From Coemansia sp. RSA 922 (Eukaryota > Kickxellomycota > Kickxellomycetes > Kickxellales > Kickxellaceae), in assembly GCA_027577415.1 (NCBI GenBank), contig JANBQS010000112.1:1-34381 (forward strand): a stretch of 34,381 nt of DNA. The letters are read 5' to 3'. A model generated the notes under the pieces. It searched no databases and had not been told where the DNA came from. It saw only the letters and a program-made list of their open reading frames with translations. The translations under genes and the position numbers were made by a program. Numbering within the stretch: the first letter of the stretch is position 1; every line of letters begins with the position of its first letter. Positions 26,701 through 34,381 of the stretch are shown in pieces.

Positions 26701-27569
26701 GCTCAAGCGCACACCCATCGCTAGCACGGAGCGCTACGGACCGCAGCAAGTCCGACTCCAAACGCCAGCGCGATTTGGTCGTCTACAGACTATCAGCGAT
26801 CTTCAAAGTCGGCGACGACTGCCGCCAAGACGTCCTGGCTTTACAGCTGATCGCCGTATTCAAAAATATCTTTACATCGTGTGGTCTGGACCTCTACCTA
26901 TTCCCGTACCGCGTAGTGGCTACAGCTCCCGGGTGTGGAGTCATCGATGTGATTCCCAATTCTATGTCGCGGGACCAAATGGGGCGAGAAAAAGTCAACT
27001 CGCTCAGCGACTATTTTGCCACCAAATACCATGGCGTCGATTCCATCCAGTACCAGCAAGCACGCAGCAACTTTGTGCAATCCCTGGCTGCCTACTCGGT
27101 TCTGTCCTATTTGTTGCAGTTCAAGGACAGGCATAACGGCAATATTATGATTGACGATCAGGGCCATATAGTGCATATTGATTTTGGATTTATCTTGGAT
27201 ATTGCGCCAGGCGGTATCACATTCGAGTCAGCACCGTTCAAGCTGACGACAGAGTATATACAGGTCATGGGCGGATCGGCTGACGCTCAGCCCTATAAGC
27301 TGTTCTGTGAACTGTGTATCAAGGCTTATTTGGCGTCCCGTCCCTATGCCGAGAACATTATACAGATCGTCGCTTTGATGCTGGACTCGGGCCTGCCGTG
27401 CTTCAAGGGCGAGACGACGTTGGCTAAACTTCGCGGCAGATTCCAGCTAGACAAGACTGAACGTGATGCTGCCCAGTTTATGGCAGAACGTATTCTGGAC
27501 TCGTACGAGAACAAGCGCACTGTGTTCTACGATCAGTTCCAAAAGGCGACCAACGGCATTCCTTACTAA
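20727..27569 (+). CDS. STT4: Phosphatidylinositol 4-kinase, type III alpha (Stt4)
   Basis: Stt4 makes phosphatidylinositol 4-phosphate at the plasma membrane, feeding PI(4,5)P2, actin and cell-wall signalling. The single 2280-residue ORF begins MESLDLHSLILEELSEVLAY. A helical solenoid fills the N-terminal half. A low-complexity linker with five consecutive His lies near 1375. The PIK helical domain starts near 1609 (LTFREQKFLMYWSAVPP). The kinase N-lobe begins after YLPSNPDGTVVDIDYDSGRP and APFMATF (1811-1817). The ATP lysine is K2027 in IFKVGDDCRQD, the catalytic loop is DRHNGN from D2134, and the metal-binding DFG is at 2152-2154. It ends ATNGIPY exactly like yeast Stt4. It is longer than the ~1900-residue yeast protein, partly through a ~200-residue insertion between 1818 and ~2020. 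All catalytic residues are present. Confidence 0.97.
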   Translation: MESLDLHSLILEELSEVLAYTCATPVVDELGSNPAVQRIIAQCPPLPSNDNGSRRVVSRRHENAVLALAKILSQSACSKVRQVLLDRVLGYLDALPGYSYSFSSFGVGGVPTEHWFLESLISRLLACAAQSPELAPVIMEHVWKHLNGLVDIIESADLERTAAFALPALLGSMEALEQTAFRFRMSDVLMADELSARLLTSAVTHGIHQSVSESSTGMAAVRRAVSLYLQRGVGLSGNYVLAQFQLVLRAVLESRLAIQLVESGDLKPEVIDRKDPCQLWDLISQLDIHCRTSDGNAHELQSAYTRILSFSMQTYRDTRVLLLQTPMILGATDLTTRSMVATGMSIMYRSLYVGSLASLLLGHLDPVLLSSILEHIRSDAAQSLSSLTVVCFRVLATISAFFPSSRDAIVSAVSGFITNPPECLAEELDDEGRMTEKEEILILPAATTLASCMRIGSSNRQRIVSAIHTLFNALAVNRIGAPAAAVTRRTIRISRNVILALSQLAQLYKDAEVTSLVVSMICAPRFISSPSLVALAIQCAANVATIAQRQVFVDIVGAALKRVTFGKDSDDAANTSAGLTLTTLAWNVAARKDVVEDFFCATLRSFIDSSVATAAAPKFKRRAVTPLSVYLPILHTLVSAEGYAIDMEATAEQISLWRNFWFHMVVRGYLTEKSYVTAFGKIYATLAAKSPILVHPSSVNYLETEIEYNSILQREYSDASLAHLRQALAPIVSAQSQALLRNVSFHQAAFLLSVYNVEIARAASGNCATVLRYFSNSAVTSSSLLPAIESIADLAIAAYVRETTSKRWSIEASLAGNSSPNDDTVAGAQLAAGPALLPAMAQVRELMVASCHHLVLVSKWAQRFVDKIMRTFPQALLDKSVICTLLELVQLVWKSCKAEQDDQFVPVYWFTSQSLGITLQLPDSIAYRKTLYARFAACAKRWLELVGKAAPMELETLLQVYLSTPCDDDLNYEPHIGHALALEVGNGIKYGMASSVDSSTAVVALPPNSAPFAYRLGLRDYLRGFIGQGTDVQALKKFLSDIYQLAKENSGMPLPQDGPSMREVVDKMHHATHHLVAAPRVDRELARLLVWVPLTLFDEGLMRATSHMWTTLMVERADIEVLIMVELTIAWTWLIQQHQGLFSQRFEPKSPFAAKMAYTPSDKSARSRGYAIISRALAPHMLLIEFIMQRFDSVKHLPHSNFNVINAILRILQVTFDNLQRITTNALARGPLFMLVHLGFKLLKLGFESSPILETKLRDGLYKIAFRWFALPPRWSFSGSKATLAKEIQVLIDVRHTAKGDTPVLCIVPPQAGRWSATSTAPGALPPAASSIASSPGTLGSNALSLTPLNPTTVSPLQAPQILLAPPPNQQPNGSHHHHHPHLPHPHLSQHLRGLNPLHRHKRHSSKPSAAGHLSAAEYSGATSVTSLSEDDNGTGDLILNMPREQLKRRALRNQSLLLLLLENEICRMATWANPTDQKIGYFPDVTRFARNAEMTESGWQNLVVDAWVADPRLAVQLTHRFSHPAVRRELTSLICKFPGELVREPDALPLLIEQLRAGGGPGQQQLPAATASHGHLSLSKSVMRNSGSGDIVVPLGSAGGIFNNLAAPLTFREQKFLMYWSAVPPITSTAYLASAHSRNPLALQYAMRALECFPVDVTFFYIPQLVQALRHDQSGYVERAIISSAKISQHFAHQIIWNMKANMFKDEESLVADSLKPSLDRVVEQIVDGLSGDDRVYYEKEFSFFGEVTGISGKLKPFIKKSKAEKKRKIDEEMRKIQVEPGVYLPSNPDGTVVDIDYDSGRPLQSHAKAPFMATFIISRPQVSADEVQELLKESERTVTPPGRLDDEESVSSAALSTSSVSDVDASNAIGIGLPVIEETRSLSAQIELAQSDEQPDIVVNDYAEVGASQPLDTGKDIDAEFLASKLTQTKIQAFRSYGSVISDAPDLIGISSRLTETPVSRPSRDATRSRSATAGAMDKSVDPPMRKRNSSSAHPSLARSATDRSKSDSKRQRDLVVYRLSAIFKVGDDCRQDVLALQLIAVFKNIFTSCGLDLYLFPYRVVATAPGCGVIDVIPNSMSRDQMGREKVNSLSDYFATKYHGVDSIQYQQARSNFVQSLAAYSVLSYLLQFKDRHNGNIMIDDQGHIVHIDFGFILDIAPGGITFESAPFKLTTEYIQVMGGSADAQPYKLFCELCIKAYLASRPYAENIIQIVALMLDSGLPCFKGETTLAKLRGRFQLDKTERDAAQFMAERILDSYENKRTVFYDQFQKATNGIPY

Positions 27570-27754
27570 TAATTTCGTTGTGGTTGGTGCGAGCGAAAAT
27601 AGATATACTTTTATTTATTGGCATATTGCTAAATTGAGAGCGCTTGCTACTCGCCATTTGATGACAACGGTGTTAAAAAAGTGCGATCCATGCGATCTAC
27701 AACCTCGCATCAATCATACTGAAAGCAGATATTACTTACATTTCGGATACTCGT

Positions 27755-28500
27755 AGTGATTGCATGTATTTGCTCTATATCACTTTTAGGAGATGTTGGC
27801 GGAGTATGAGGCGTAGCAGTATTGTTCTCTAGATTGATTGAACTCTGAGTTGGTGGCGGCAATTAACAAAGGCATTGTTTGGCAGTTGACACAATCCAGA
27901 CTCACAAAGCTCGGTAAGCCAAATATCGGTGGTATGTAAAAGCGCTAGCTGGTGATAAAAGCAAGGTAGAAAGAGAGGACATATGCGGGAATTTATTGGC
28001 ACCTATTACACGTAGCTATCAATTAGCGCCTGATGAAATAGGACCACGTCTTTTTGTTCGTCATTTTCGGACACGTGACAGTTTTACTCTATCTTTAATA
28101 ATAATCTGAGCGGGGAATCAATTAAATGACAAGCAAAAAACATTTTGGAAGCCGCCAAAAAGCAATTCAGTAAATAATTTCGTTGGGGCACACCTCACAT
28201 GTCAGCTGTGAAGAAGCGGAAGTGGCTTTTCCTATGAAAAGTGGCAGCCTTCTCATTGCCTGTGGTTTCTCAGCCACAGATGATAGCGGCATTCTCGTTT
28301 ATAAAAAGCATTAGGGTGTGCTGTGGATGCGGTCTGAACTATCCACTAGCTTCATAGTAAGAGCGCTGCAGTAGTTCTTGAATGTCTGTGATGGGAGGTC
28401 TGTGGCTATGTGGTTTTTATGCAGCCCCATCCCCCATCCTTACACCGTTAGCCACCCACCAACTGTTGATATCCGGAGGATATATAAGAAAGAAAGCAGT
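27755..28500. repeat. Long direct repeat, copy 1
   Basis: Matches 32708-33428 in the same orientation, ~4.95 kb apart. The core (about 27915-28235) is near-identical over >300 bp and includes TATCAATTAGCGCCTGATGA, an E-box CACGTG at 28072, TTTAATAATAATCTGAGCGG and AATAATTTCGTTGGGGCACA. Similarity weakens at both ends and ends with CCAACTGTTGATATCCGGAG at 28459. One strand holds a frame open in both copies for ~50 codons, but most differences there change amino acids, so coding is not supported. Confidence 0.85.
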
Positions 28501-28950
28501 GAGCGCGCATACTGGAGCGTGGCAGGCATTGGGTGGGCCGGTGCTTGTCATGATACAGTATGTGTACGCAAACAGGGGAGTGGCTGGTACCTGGGTGGTC
28601 CGGGTGCCGGCCACGACACTGGGAGCGTTAGCAAGCTGTCTACTTTCTAGTCTATGCTGACGGATTCTAAATACTTTCCTTCTACAACGGGAGTACACCC
28701 CATCAGCCGAAACGTACACTGGCAAGTGGCGAAATCTTTTGCATTAATGTGGATAGGCTTCTGACCGCAGAGAATCGTCTCTCACCGCAGATGGCCAATG
28801 ACTTCAGATTAATGCAATTGAGTAGCCCTCAGCGAAACGAAAGCTATGTGGATGCAACCGTGTGGTTTGGGAAGTGTTTAGTTTTTGCGCTAGGCGAAGG
28901 GCATTTCTTTTAGTGGAATTGACCACACTCCCAGCGTGCTCGCCACACGT

Positions 28951-29004
28951 TGGGGTTAATCCCCAGAGTGCCTCGCACTCTGCTTCTTGTTCGTTACGAA
29001 CAAG
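28951..29004. other. Cluster of three adjacent inverted repeats
   Basis: TGGGG-TTAAT-CCCCA (28951-28965), then CAGAGTGC-CTC-GCACTCTG (28964-28982, 8-bp arms, 3-nt loop), then CTTGTTCGTTACGAACAAG (28986-29004, 9-bp arms around a single T). A GC-rich strand-biased stretch follows (29040-29095). Confidence 0.75.
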
Positions 29005-30652
29005 TAGGGGCGAAAGGGCCAACAGTCTATAAGCCGGGATTGGATTTTCTTTGCCCGTGGGGATGGGCCCCTTGGCCGGGGATTCCCCCCCACAAGAAGA
29101 AAAAAAAAACTTTGTGCACTTGTGTGGGATGGGATTAGGGCTTGTTGTGAGATGGTCTTGGTTTTGTGCGGCGGAAACGGCGGTGACTAGCTCAGCATGT
29201 GACTAACCAGGCAAGCAGATGACGTCAAGATAGACCGAGGCGCCATAAGGCGTAGAGCGACTTTGTTGTTACGACTGGCTGCGGCTCAAGTTAGTATTGT
29301 TTTTGTCGTATTATAATAAAATTTTGTAGTTGTTTGTTGTTAGTGGCATGCTATTTTTCTACTTCATTCTTGTATTTACTTATTTTTTTTACCAATAATA
29401 TGCATTTTTGTACTACACTTGAATATTGATGGGGACTTTGTATTTTCCTACTATGACCTTGCGTGCGCACTGTACGTGATGCTCAGAGAGCTTGTTGGCG
29501 CTGTAGCCTTCGCAGTCGAATTTCTTATAGCACGACACCTGACAATGCCACGTGATCTAATATCAGTAGCTCTCTTTCTCATTGCATCCCAGTACTCGGC
29601 ACACTTGAAAGTCTGCAATGCAGTAATCTATCGTGGGCTGTTCTGTAGTGTAATTAACTCTGCTGCGCTTGTGTCGGTCCCCTGAGCACTGGCACACTAA
29701 AGCTTACTGCTTTGGCTATTCATTAGTGCGTCTTGGTGAATTGGCGGACTATCGTGATCAATTGTATTTGTGAGCAATGGCGTGCGAACCTTGAGAGCAG
29801 GCTATACATTGCGTAGTCGCATCAGTGACACACACACACACAAGACAGCGTTGACACTTCTTATTAAAGTATTCCTTTGTTTTTTGTTACTAATGCTTTG
29901 CTCTTTCATATCACGCCAAATTCTCACATGCATCACGCTGCATCATGGACCTAATTTTACCAACGAGTATACTAATCCGATCAACTAATTAAATTATATA
30001 TGCTTCCCAAATAAAGCGATAAAGACTGACGACATACTGTGGTCACATGTGCAGCAAAGACGAGATAAGAGATCTAAAAGATGGGTCGCAGGTCATGAAC
30101 CACTTTTACAACATTCAATATCGCTCTCAGGCGCAAGTGCTACTGGAAACAGGGTCTATTGATATATCATCAAATGTTGCTTGAGGCGCACATGTAGTTT
30201 AGACTTATCTGAGATATCACCAAATGCAGTAGCGAGTATTATCAATATAAAATGTATAAAACCAATTAGGATACTCAGCACACTTAACTATAACGGGTTC
30301 TGGGCCAACGGTTTATAAAGCCCACAAACAGGCTGCCCAAGCTATCGCCATTATATCAACGAGTTATGCCATGCGAGAAAACAGACAGAGAGACATCAGC
30401 TGGCATAGCCCCCCAGTATAGCGCACACACAATACATCGAGATGAACAGAGAGTCGACGCCTTTGATAGGGACTGAAAAGCTCAAGTGACCAGGAGCGAG
30501 GGAGTATTAGCTCGCTAACCAGCTACTTTCCATTGACCACTCCAGTCTCAACAAGTACTCACTCTATTTTTCTCGCTGTGCGCTACTGCTGCCAACGTCT
30601 CCGCCAATCTATCAAAGACACTGTACCAAGGGCTCCCAAGCCAGAGCACGCA

Positions 30653-30700
30653 AGTCGATAGTTTCGCTGATATGCTAGTCGATAGTCTCGCTGATGTTCA
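30653..30700. repeat. 24-bp tandem duplication
   Basis: AGTCGATAGTTTCGCTGATA plus TGCT (30653-30676), repeated with five changes at 30677-30700. Confidence 0.7.
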
Positions 30701-31489
30701 TCCTTGGCGCTGCTTATGTTTGGCGTTTCTGTCGCAAAATATAAACTGGAAGCTGCGGCTACAGAAAAATCTCAGCGGCCACACATAGGTTTTTGTTGAT
30801 GACTGTATCTTTATTCCGCGCGTTGTCTGAGTCACATCGACAATACTTACAAGCTGTAGCTAGGCGGTGAATGACTATAAGAGCCAAGCTGAAACGGCAG
30901 GCCAAAGAGTGACAAACATAGCACAATTAATCGACAAGAGTAGTTAGAAAGAATAAAAAGATGAAATAAAAAATTTAAGAAAGAGGAGGCGAAAAGAAGG
31001 TCTTGATTGTCAGCAAGGCTTTTCACAAGCTTGGAAGATTCTATGGTCGGGGTGAGTGGCAATTGTACGATGAGAAGAGGGCATCCGAACCAGCTGTGCT
31101 CCTCGCCTCATTATTTTTTTTGCTTTATTTTCATTAATAGACACACATTTTTTACTATAGTTCTTGACTTGTTTAATATGGTGTCGCAACAGAAGCTACC
31201 AGTGCCTAGAACCGGCTGAGCGACATATATGGCAATGACCTAGCCACACCGACACACAACAAATCTCATCCCCAAGCTATGCTGGCAGTACTATCGACTT
31301 TGGCGGGCAACGGGGACCGGCGCTGGCACTAGTGTCCACTCTGGAGACACTCTATTTGATGCACTCTCTGCAGTACAAAAAGGAGTGAATCTCGCCTGGT
31401 GACCTATTTAAACTCGTGCTTCGTACTGCGCCCGCTACACTCGCTAACAAAGTCTCCTGCTTGTGCGCCGCCTTTCTACAACATCCACA

Positions 31490-32390
31490 CACACACACAC
31501 TCGCCAAGCGCAAACCAGTCCAAGTGTAACGCCAGCGCTGATGGGCAACACCATGTTGTCGGAGGCCGCCCAGCAGTGACTTGTAATAAAAAAAAACGAC
31601 GATACGTACGAAATCATAAGCAAGGCTGTCGTCATGCTGTTTGTTCCTGGCAAAGTCCAGGCAACCGCTTGAGCACTCTGAGTTTGCCTCACCACACACT
31701 GACAAATACAGGAACTACCCGCGCATAGTTGAGGAGTATAACGGCAAAAGCTCCCATCTCGTGCACATTTCAGTCAACATGGACAGCGCAATCAACGGCA
31801 CAACCCGCGGCGAATTCGAGTTTCAAAGCCAAACGTACTTGATGTGTCCACGCTTCTATATTCCCAAGAGGGGGTAGAGAGAAAGAGCTCCTTAAAAAGG
31901 ACCTGGTCGCTGGTACCGAGACAATCAAGAAGGGTCTATCGCCAACCCAACCAACCTCATGTCCCCCGTAATGAACTAGGCCGCCTACAATAAAAATCAC
32001 TGGCTATATTGAGTTCGCAAAAGACCCAAGCCACTGCGAGCGGCAAGTACAGTGACAAGGACGGCTACTATACTCGGCCCACCCTCGTGTTGACCTCTGG
32101 CCTCTACAACAAGCCGGTGAAGGAGGATATATTGGTACCCGTGCCCACAGTATATGTCAACGATGGCACAGAGTTTGACTAGACTCTCAGAGTTATTAGT
32201 ACGACCATGCCCTACGTCTTGCCTAGCATTGTGTTTGTCAAGGATTTCATGGCCACTGTCCACACCAGCACACGCTTTCTCCACACTGCACTGGTACCAT
32301 AGTCGGCCAGCAACCCTTTGGCGGATTGCACACTTCAAGCACAAACGACAAGTCTGGAAGCCCATAGCCGATGTTGCGTTGTGTCTCGTT
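31490..32390 (+). pseudogene. Decayed protein gene, family not recognised
   Basis: Protein-like reading moves between frames with stops. One frame gives CNASADGQHHVVGGRPAVTC near 31525-31585. A frame open to 31877 reads SSHLVHISVNMDSAINGTTR then YLMCPRFYIPKRG. A third frame gives KELLKKDLVAGTETIKKGLS near 31890. From ~32035 comes SGKYSDKDGYYTRPTLVLTS, then ILVPVPTVYVNDGTEFD, a TAG at 32180, and TMPYVLPSIVFVKDFMATVH before another TAG. The Cys-Asp-Gly-Gln piece faintly recalls secreted fungal carbohydrate-binding modules, and the beta-strand-rich tail would suit a secreted protein. I cannot name the family. The multiple stops and shifts make an intact gene unlikely. Confidence 0.5.
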
Positions 32391-32707
32391 GTGCTCCATC
32401 AAGGAGAACATAATTTATATATCCGGCTACAAATATCCGTCGAACTAGTAACTTTGGCACTGAATATAATTGGATTAGGAGTATAAAATATAAGGAGATA
32501 TTCCTGGCACACGCCATTAGAAGAGGCTAGCGTAGTCATAGGTGCTTCAAATATATTAAACAAGTGTGTTGGTTTTAGACTTGTTGGTCTCTCAAAGAGA
32601 AAATAATAAAGACGGCAATATGAATCTCTCCAAGATACATATATGCAAGCTACAGCTGCATATTTGACATGCCGAAAGAGGGAATTGATAAAATATCTGA
32701 TACACAG

Positions 32708-33428
32708 AGTGATGGCTTGCATTTGCTCTGTATTGCATATACGGGTGTTGGCAGAGTATGAGGCGTACCAGTATTGTTCTCCACATTGATTGAACTCTGA
32801 GTTAGTGGCGGCAATTAACAGAATCATTGTTTGTGAATCGAGACAATCCAGGTACTCAAGGCTTGGTAAGCCAAATATCGGTGGCATGTAGAAACGCTAG
32901 CTGGTGATAAAAGTGAGGTAGAAAGAGAGGACATACGCGGGAATTTATTGGCACTTACACGTAGCTATCAATTAGCGCCTGATGAAACAGGACCACGTCT
33001 TTTTGTTCGCCATTTTCGGACACGTGACAGTTTTACTCTATCTTTAATAATAATCTGAGCGGGGAATCAATTAAATGACAAGCAAAAAAAACATTTTGGA
33101 AGCCGCCAAAAAGCAATTCAGTAAATAATTTCGTTGGGGCACACCTCACATGTCAGCTGTGAAGAAGCGGAAGTGGCTTTTCCCCGCGGAAAGTGGCGAC
33201 TTTCTTATTGCCTGTGGTTTCTCAGCCACAGATGATGGCCGCACTCTGGCCCCTGGTAAGCATTGCAATGTACAGTGGATGCAGTCTGAACACTAGTTAT
33301 GTGTTTGTGCGCTATCCACAAGAAAAAGGCAAGTATCTATCCCCCACTCCCCGAAAACATTTATACTCGCCTGATTAGTTACCAGCCAACTGTTGATGTC
33401 CGGAGGATACTCATAAAAAGGAAGCAGA
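32708..33428. repeat. Long direct repeat, copy 2
   Basis: Second copy of the repeat at 27755-28500, ending ~760 bp before the 18S rRNA start. Landmarks: CGCTAGCTGGTGATAAAAG at 32895, CACGTGACAG at 33021, CCAACTGTTGATGTCCGGAG at 33386. Few indels separate the copies (one 3-nt deletion near 32957). Confidence 0.85.
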
Positions 33429-34191
33429 ACACAAACGCAGACAACAGTGCGGCAGGCAACTGCTGTAACGTAGGAAGCACGAGTGAGCTGCTGCCTTTGA
33501 CAACAGCCGGATGGCAAAAACACGCTTTGCATTGCTTGTAGGCTGTTTGCTCTTCAGAGTTCACGGAAGTGTCTGAAGGTGAGCAGCTTGGTGCAGAGCA
33601 TGGCTTGCGATAGTGAGCCAAAAAACAGCTGAGAGCATAACAACTCACAGCTGGTACACTGTTTGTGGTGTGTGTATGGATTCCATCTTGGCAGCCATAC
33701 CAACGATGTGACTAGTGCAAGGCCTGACTGGGCAACCTTTTAGACTTGCGCTGTTCGCTCGCACAATCGAGTGGAAGCAATCATGGCTGTAACAGGCCAG
33801 CGTCAGTCAGGTGCACGCTCTCACAAGGGGCGTGTGCCTGCTGCACAAACGCAGCCGCAAAGGGTGGTTCTGGTGCTTTTTAGTACCACAATAGGCATTG
33901 CGTCCTGGAACTACCCCTGGCGGATGTGGCGGTGGAACTAGCTGCAAAGCTGATAATGGGATGACGAGACAGCATGTAGCTGAAGCCAGCAACCTCAAGT
34001 TGCTGCGCATCAGCTGTGCCAGTCGAGCAAAAAAACAAATAATTTGCTATGCTGCTGTAAAAAAAGAAGCAACCCTTTTGATATCAACGCTGCTCGGGGA
34101 GGCTCATGCTTGCAAAGGCGGAGCCTCATCAAAACCCAGGCACAGTGAAGCATCATTTGATCGCCGAACTTTTTATTAAGCTCCTAGTAGA
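33429..34191 (+). promoter_or_regulatory. Region immediately upstream of 18S rRNA (rDNA promoter/5' external transcribed spacer)
   Basis: By position this must contain the RNA polymerase I promoter and 5' external spacer if the rRNA gene is active, but I cannot place the start of transcription. A 7-bp inverted repeat GAGGCTC (34099-34105) / GAGCCTC (34121-34127) lies ~70 bp before the 18S start. Confidence 0.45.
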
Positions 34192-34381
34192 TACCTGGTT
34201 GATCCTGCCAGTAGTCATATGCTTGTGTCAAAGATTAAGCCATGCATGTCTAAGTATAAACAATAATACAGTGAAACTGCGAATGGCTCATTATATCAGT
34301 CATCATTGACTTGATTGTACCTTATACCACTTGGATACCCGTGGTAACTCTATGGCTAATACATGCACACATACGGCCCAG
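34192..34381 (+). rRNA. 18S small-subunit rRNA, 5' end (runs off the window)
   Basis: Begins TACCTGGTTGATCCTGCCAG and continues through ATTAAGCCATGCATGTCTAA, ACAGTGAAACTGCGAATGGC and CTAATACATGC, all landmarks of the eukaryotic 18S 5' domain in the right order and spacing. It departs from the fungal consensus at several conserved sites: G instead of C at 34227 (CTTGTGTCAAAG), CATTATATCAG instead of CATTAAATCAG, and GGTAACTCTATGGCTAATAC instead of GGTAATTCTAGAGCTAATAC. Some differences keep or improve base pairing (ATCAGTCA with TGAC-T-TGAT; TACCAC with GTGGTA), which fits a fast-evolving but functional rRNA better than random decay. Confidence 0.93.

Larger units (their letters stand above)
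28501..31489. other. Gene-free flank with scattered small repeats
   Basis: No convincing gene. It contains the hairpin cluster at 28951-29004, a short CA run near 29830, an imperfect ~50-56 bp duplication around 30125-30230 and a 24-bp tandem at 30653-30700. Short ORFs (for example 29419-29685 and 29770-29988) lack supporting features. Confidence 0.5.

Noticed and set aside
28378..28660. Two overlapping ~90-codon ORFs, and TVDIRRI-like peptides shared with 33385-33420
   Set aside because: The shared peptides follow from the DNA repeat; frames are short and unsupported.
28978..29100. Possible tRNA or 5S rRNA gene in the hairpin-rich stretch
   Set aside because: No T-loop/B-box, no cloverleaf and no 5S internal control sequence seen.
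32399..32887. 162-codon minus ORF overlapping repeat copy 2
   Set aside because: The shared part is also open in copy 1 but most differences are amino-acid changing, and copy 1 lacks the ATG and stops early; no sign of protein selection.
1..34381. Functional cluster (cell polarity/membrane system) or CRISPR array
   Set aside because: Eukaryotic housekeeping genes in mixed orientation; no spaced short repeats of CRISPR type and no evidence of co-function.

Overview
The window looks like nuclear DNA of an early-diverging filamentous fungus. It carries fungal-type BUD6/AIP3, a two-LIM protein, a BSD2/NDFIP-type protein, COQ9 and STT4, mostly as long intron-poor ORFs. The right edge runs into the 5' end of an 18S rRNA. 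A zoopagomycete such as a Kickxellomycotina member is my guess from the protein style; it is inference.

Left third (1-13.4 kb), gene-dense. The 3' part of BUD6 (actin/formin regulator) is followed by the spliceosomal SmF gene. Next come two divergent tandem copies of an unrecognised small protein gene on the minus strand, lying in a ~1.5 kb tandem duplication whose promoters are also duplicated. Then comes a very large minus-strand protein with two LIM domains. Its 5.5 kb main exon has no ATG near its start, but a six-codon first exon about 1 kb upstream fits well. A plus-strand NDFIP/BSD2-type ubiquitin-ligase adaptor converges on COQ9.

Middle (13.4-20.5 kb), gene-poor. It holds COQ9, a 151-codon ORF that resembles the N-terminal part of gag-like proteins of fungal retroelements, and two decayed C2H2 zinc-finger genes in inverted orientation. 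There is also an orphan open exon-like stretch of 97 codons.

Right part (20.7-34.4 kb). A complete STT4-type phosphatidylinositol 4-kinase gene is followed by about 6.6 kb without an intact gene. That stretch contains a ~0.7 kb direct repeat with copies 4.95 kb apart, a cluster of close-set hairpins, and a decayed protein gene. It ends in the first ~190 nt of an 18S rRNA gene on the plus strand, so it is probably the flank or spacer of an rDNA unit or array.

Several genes touch actin, membrane and trafficking processes (BUD6, LIM protein, STT4, NDFIP/BSD2). They are not an operon-like system, and their proximity should not be read as functional linkage. I see no convincing tRNA, 5S rRNA, CRISPR or intact mobile element.
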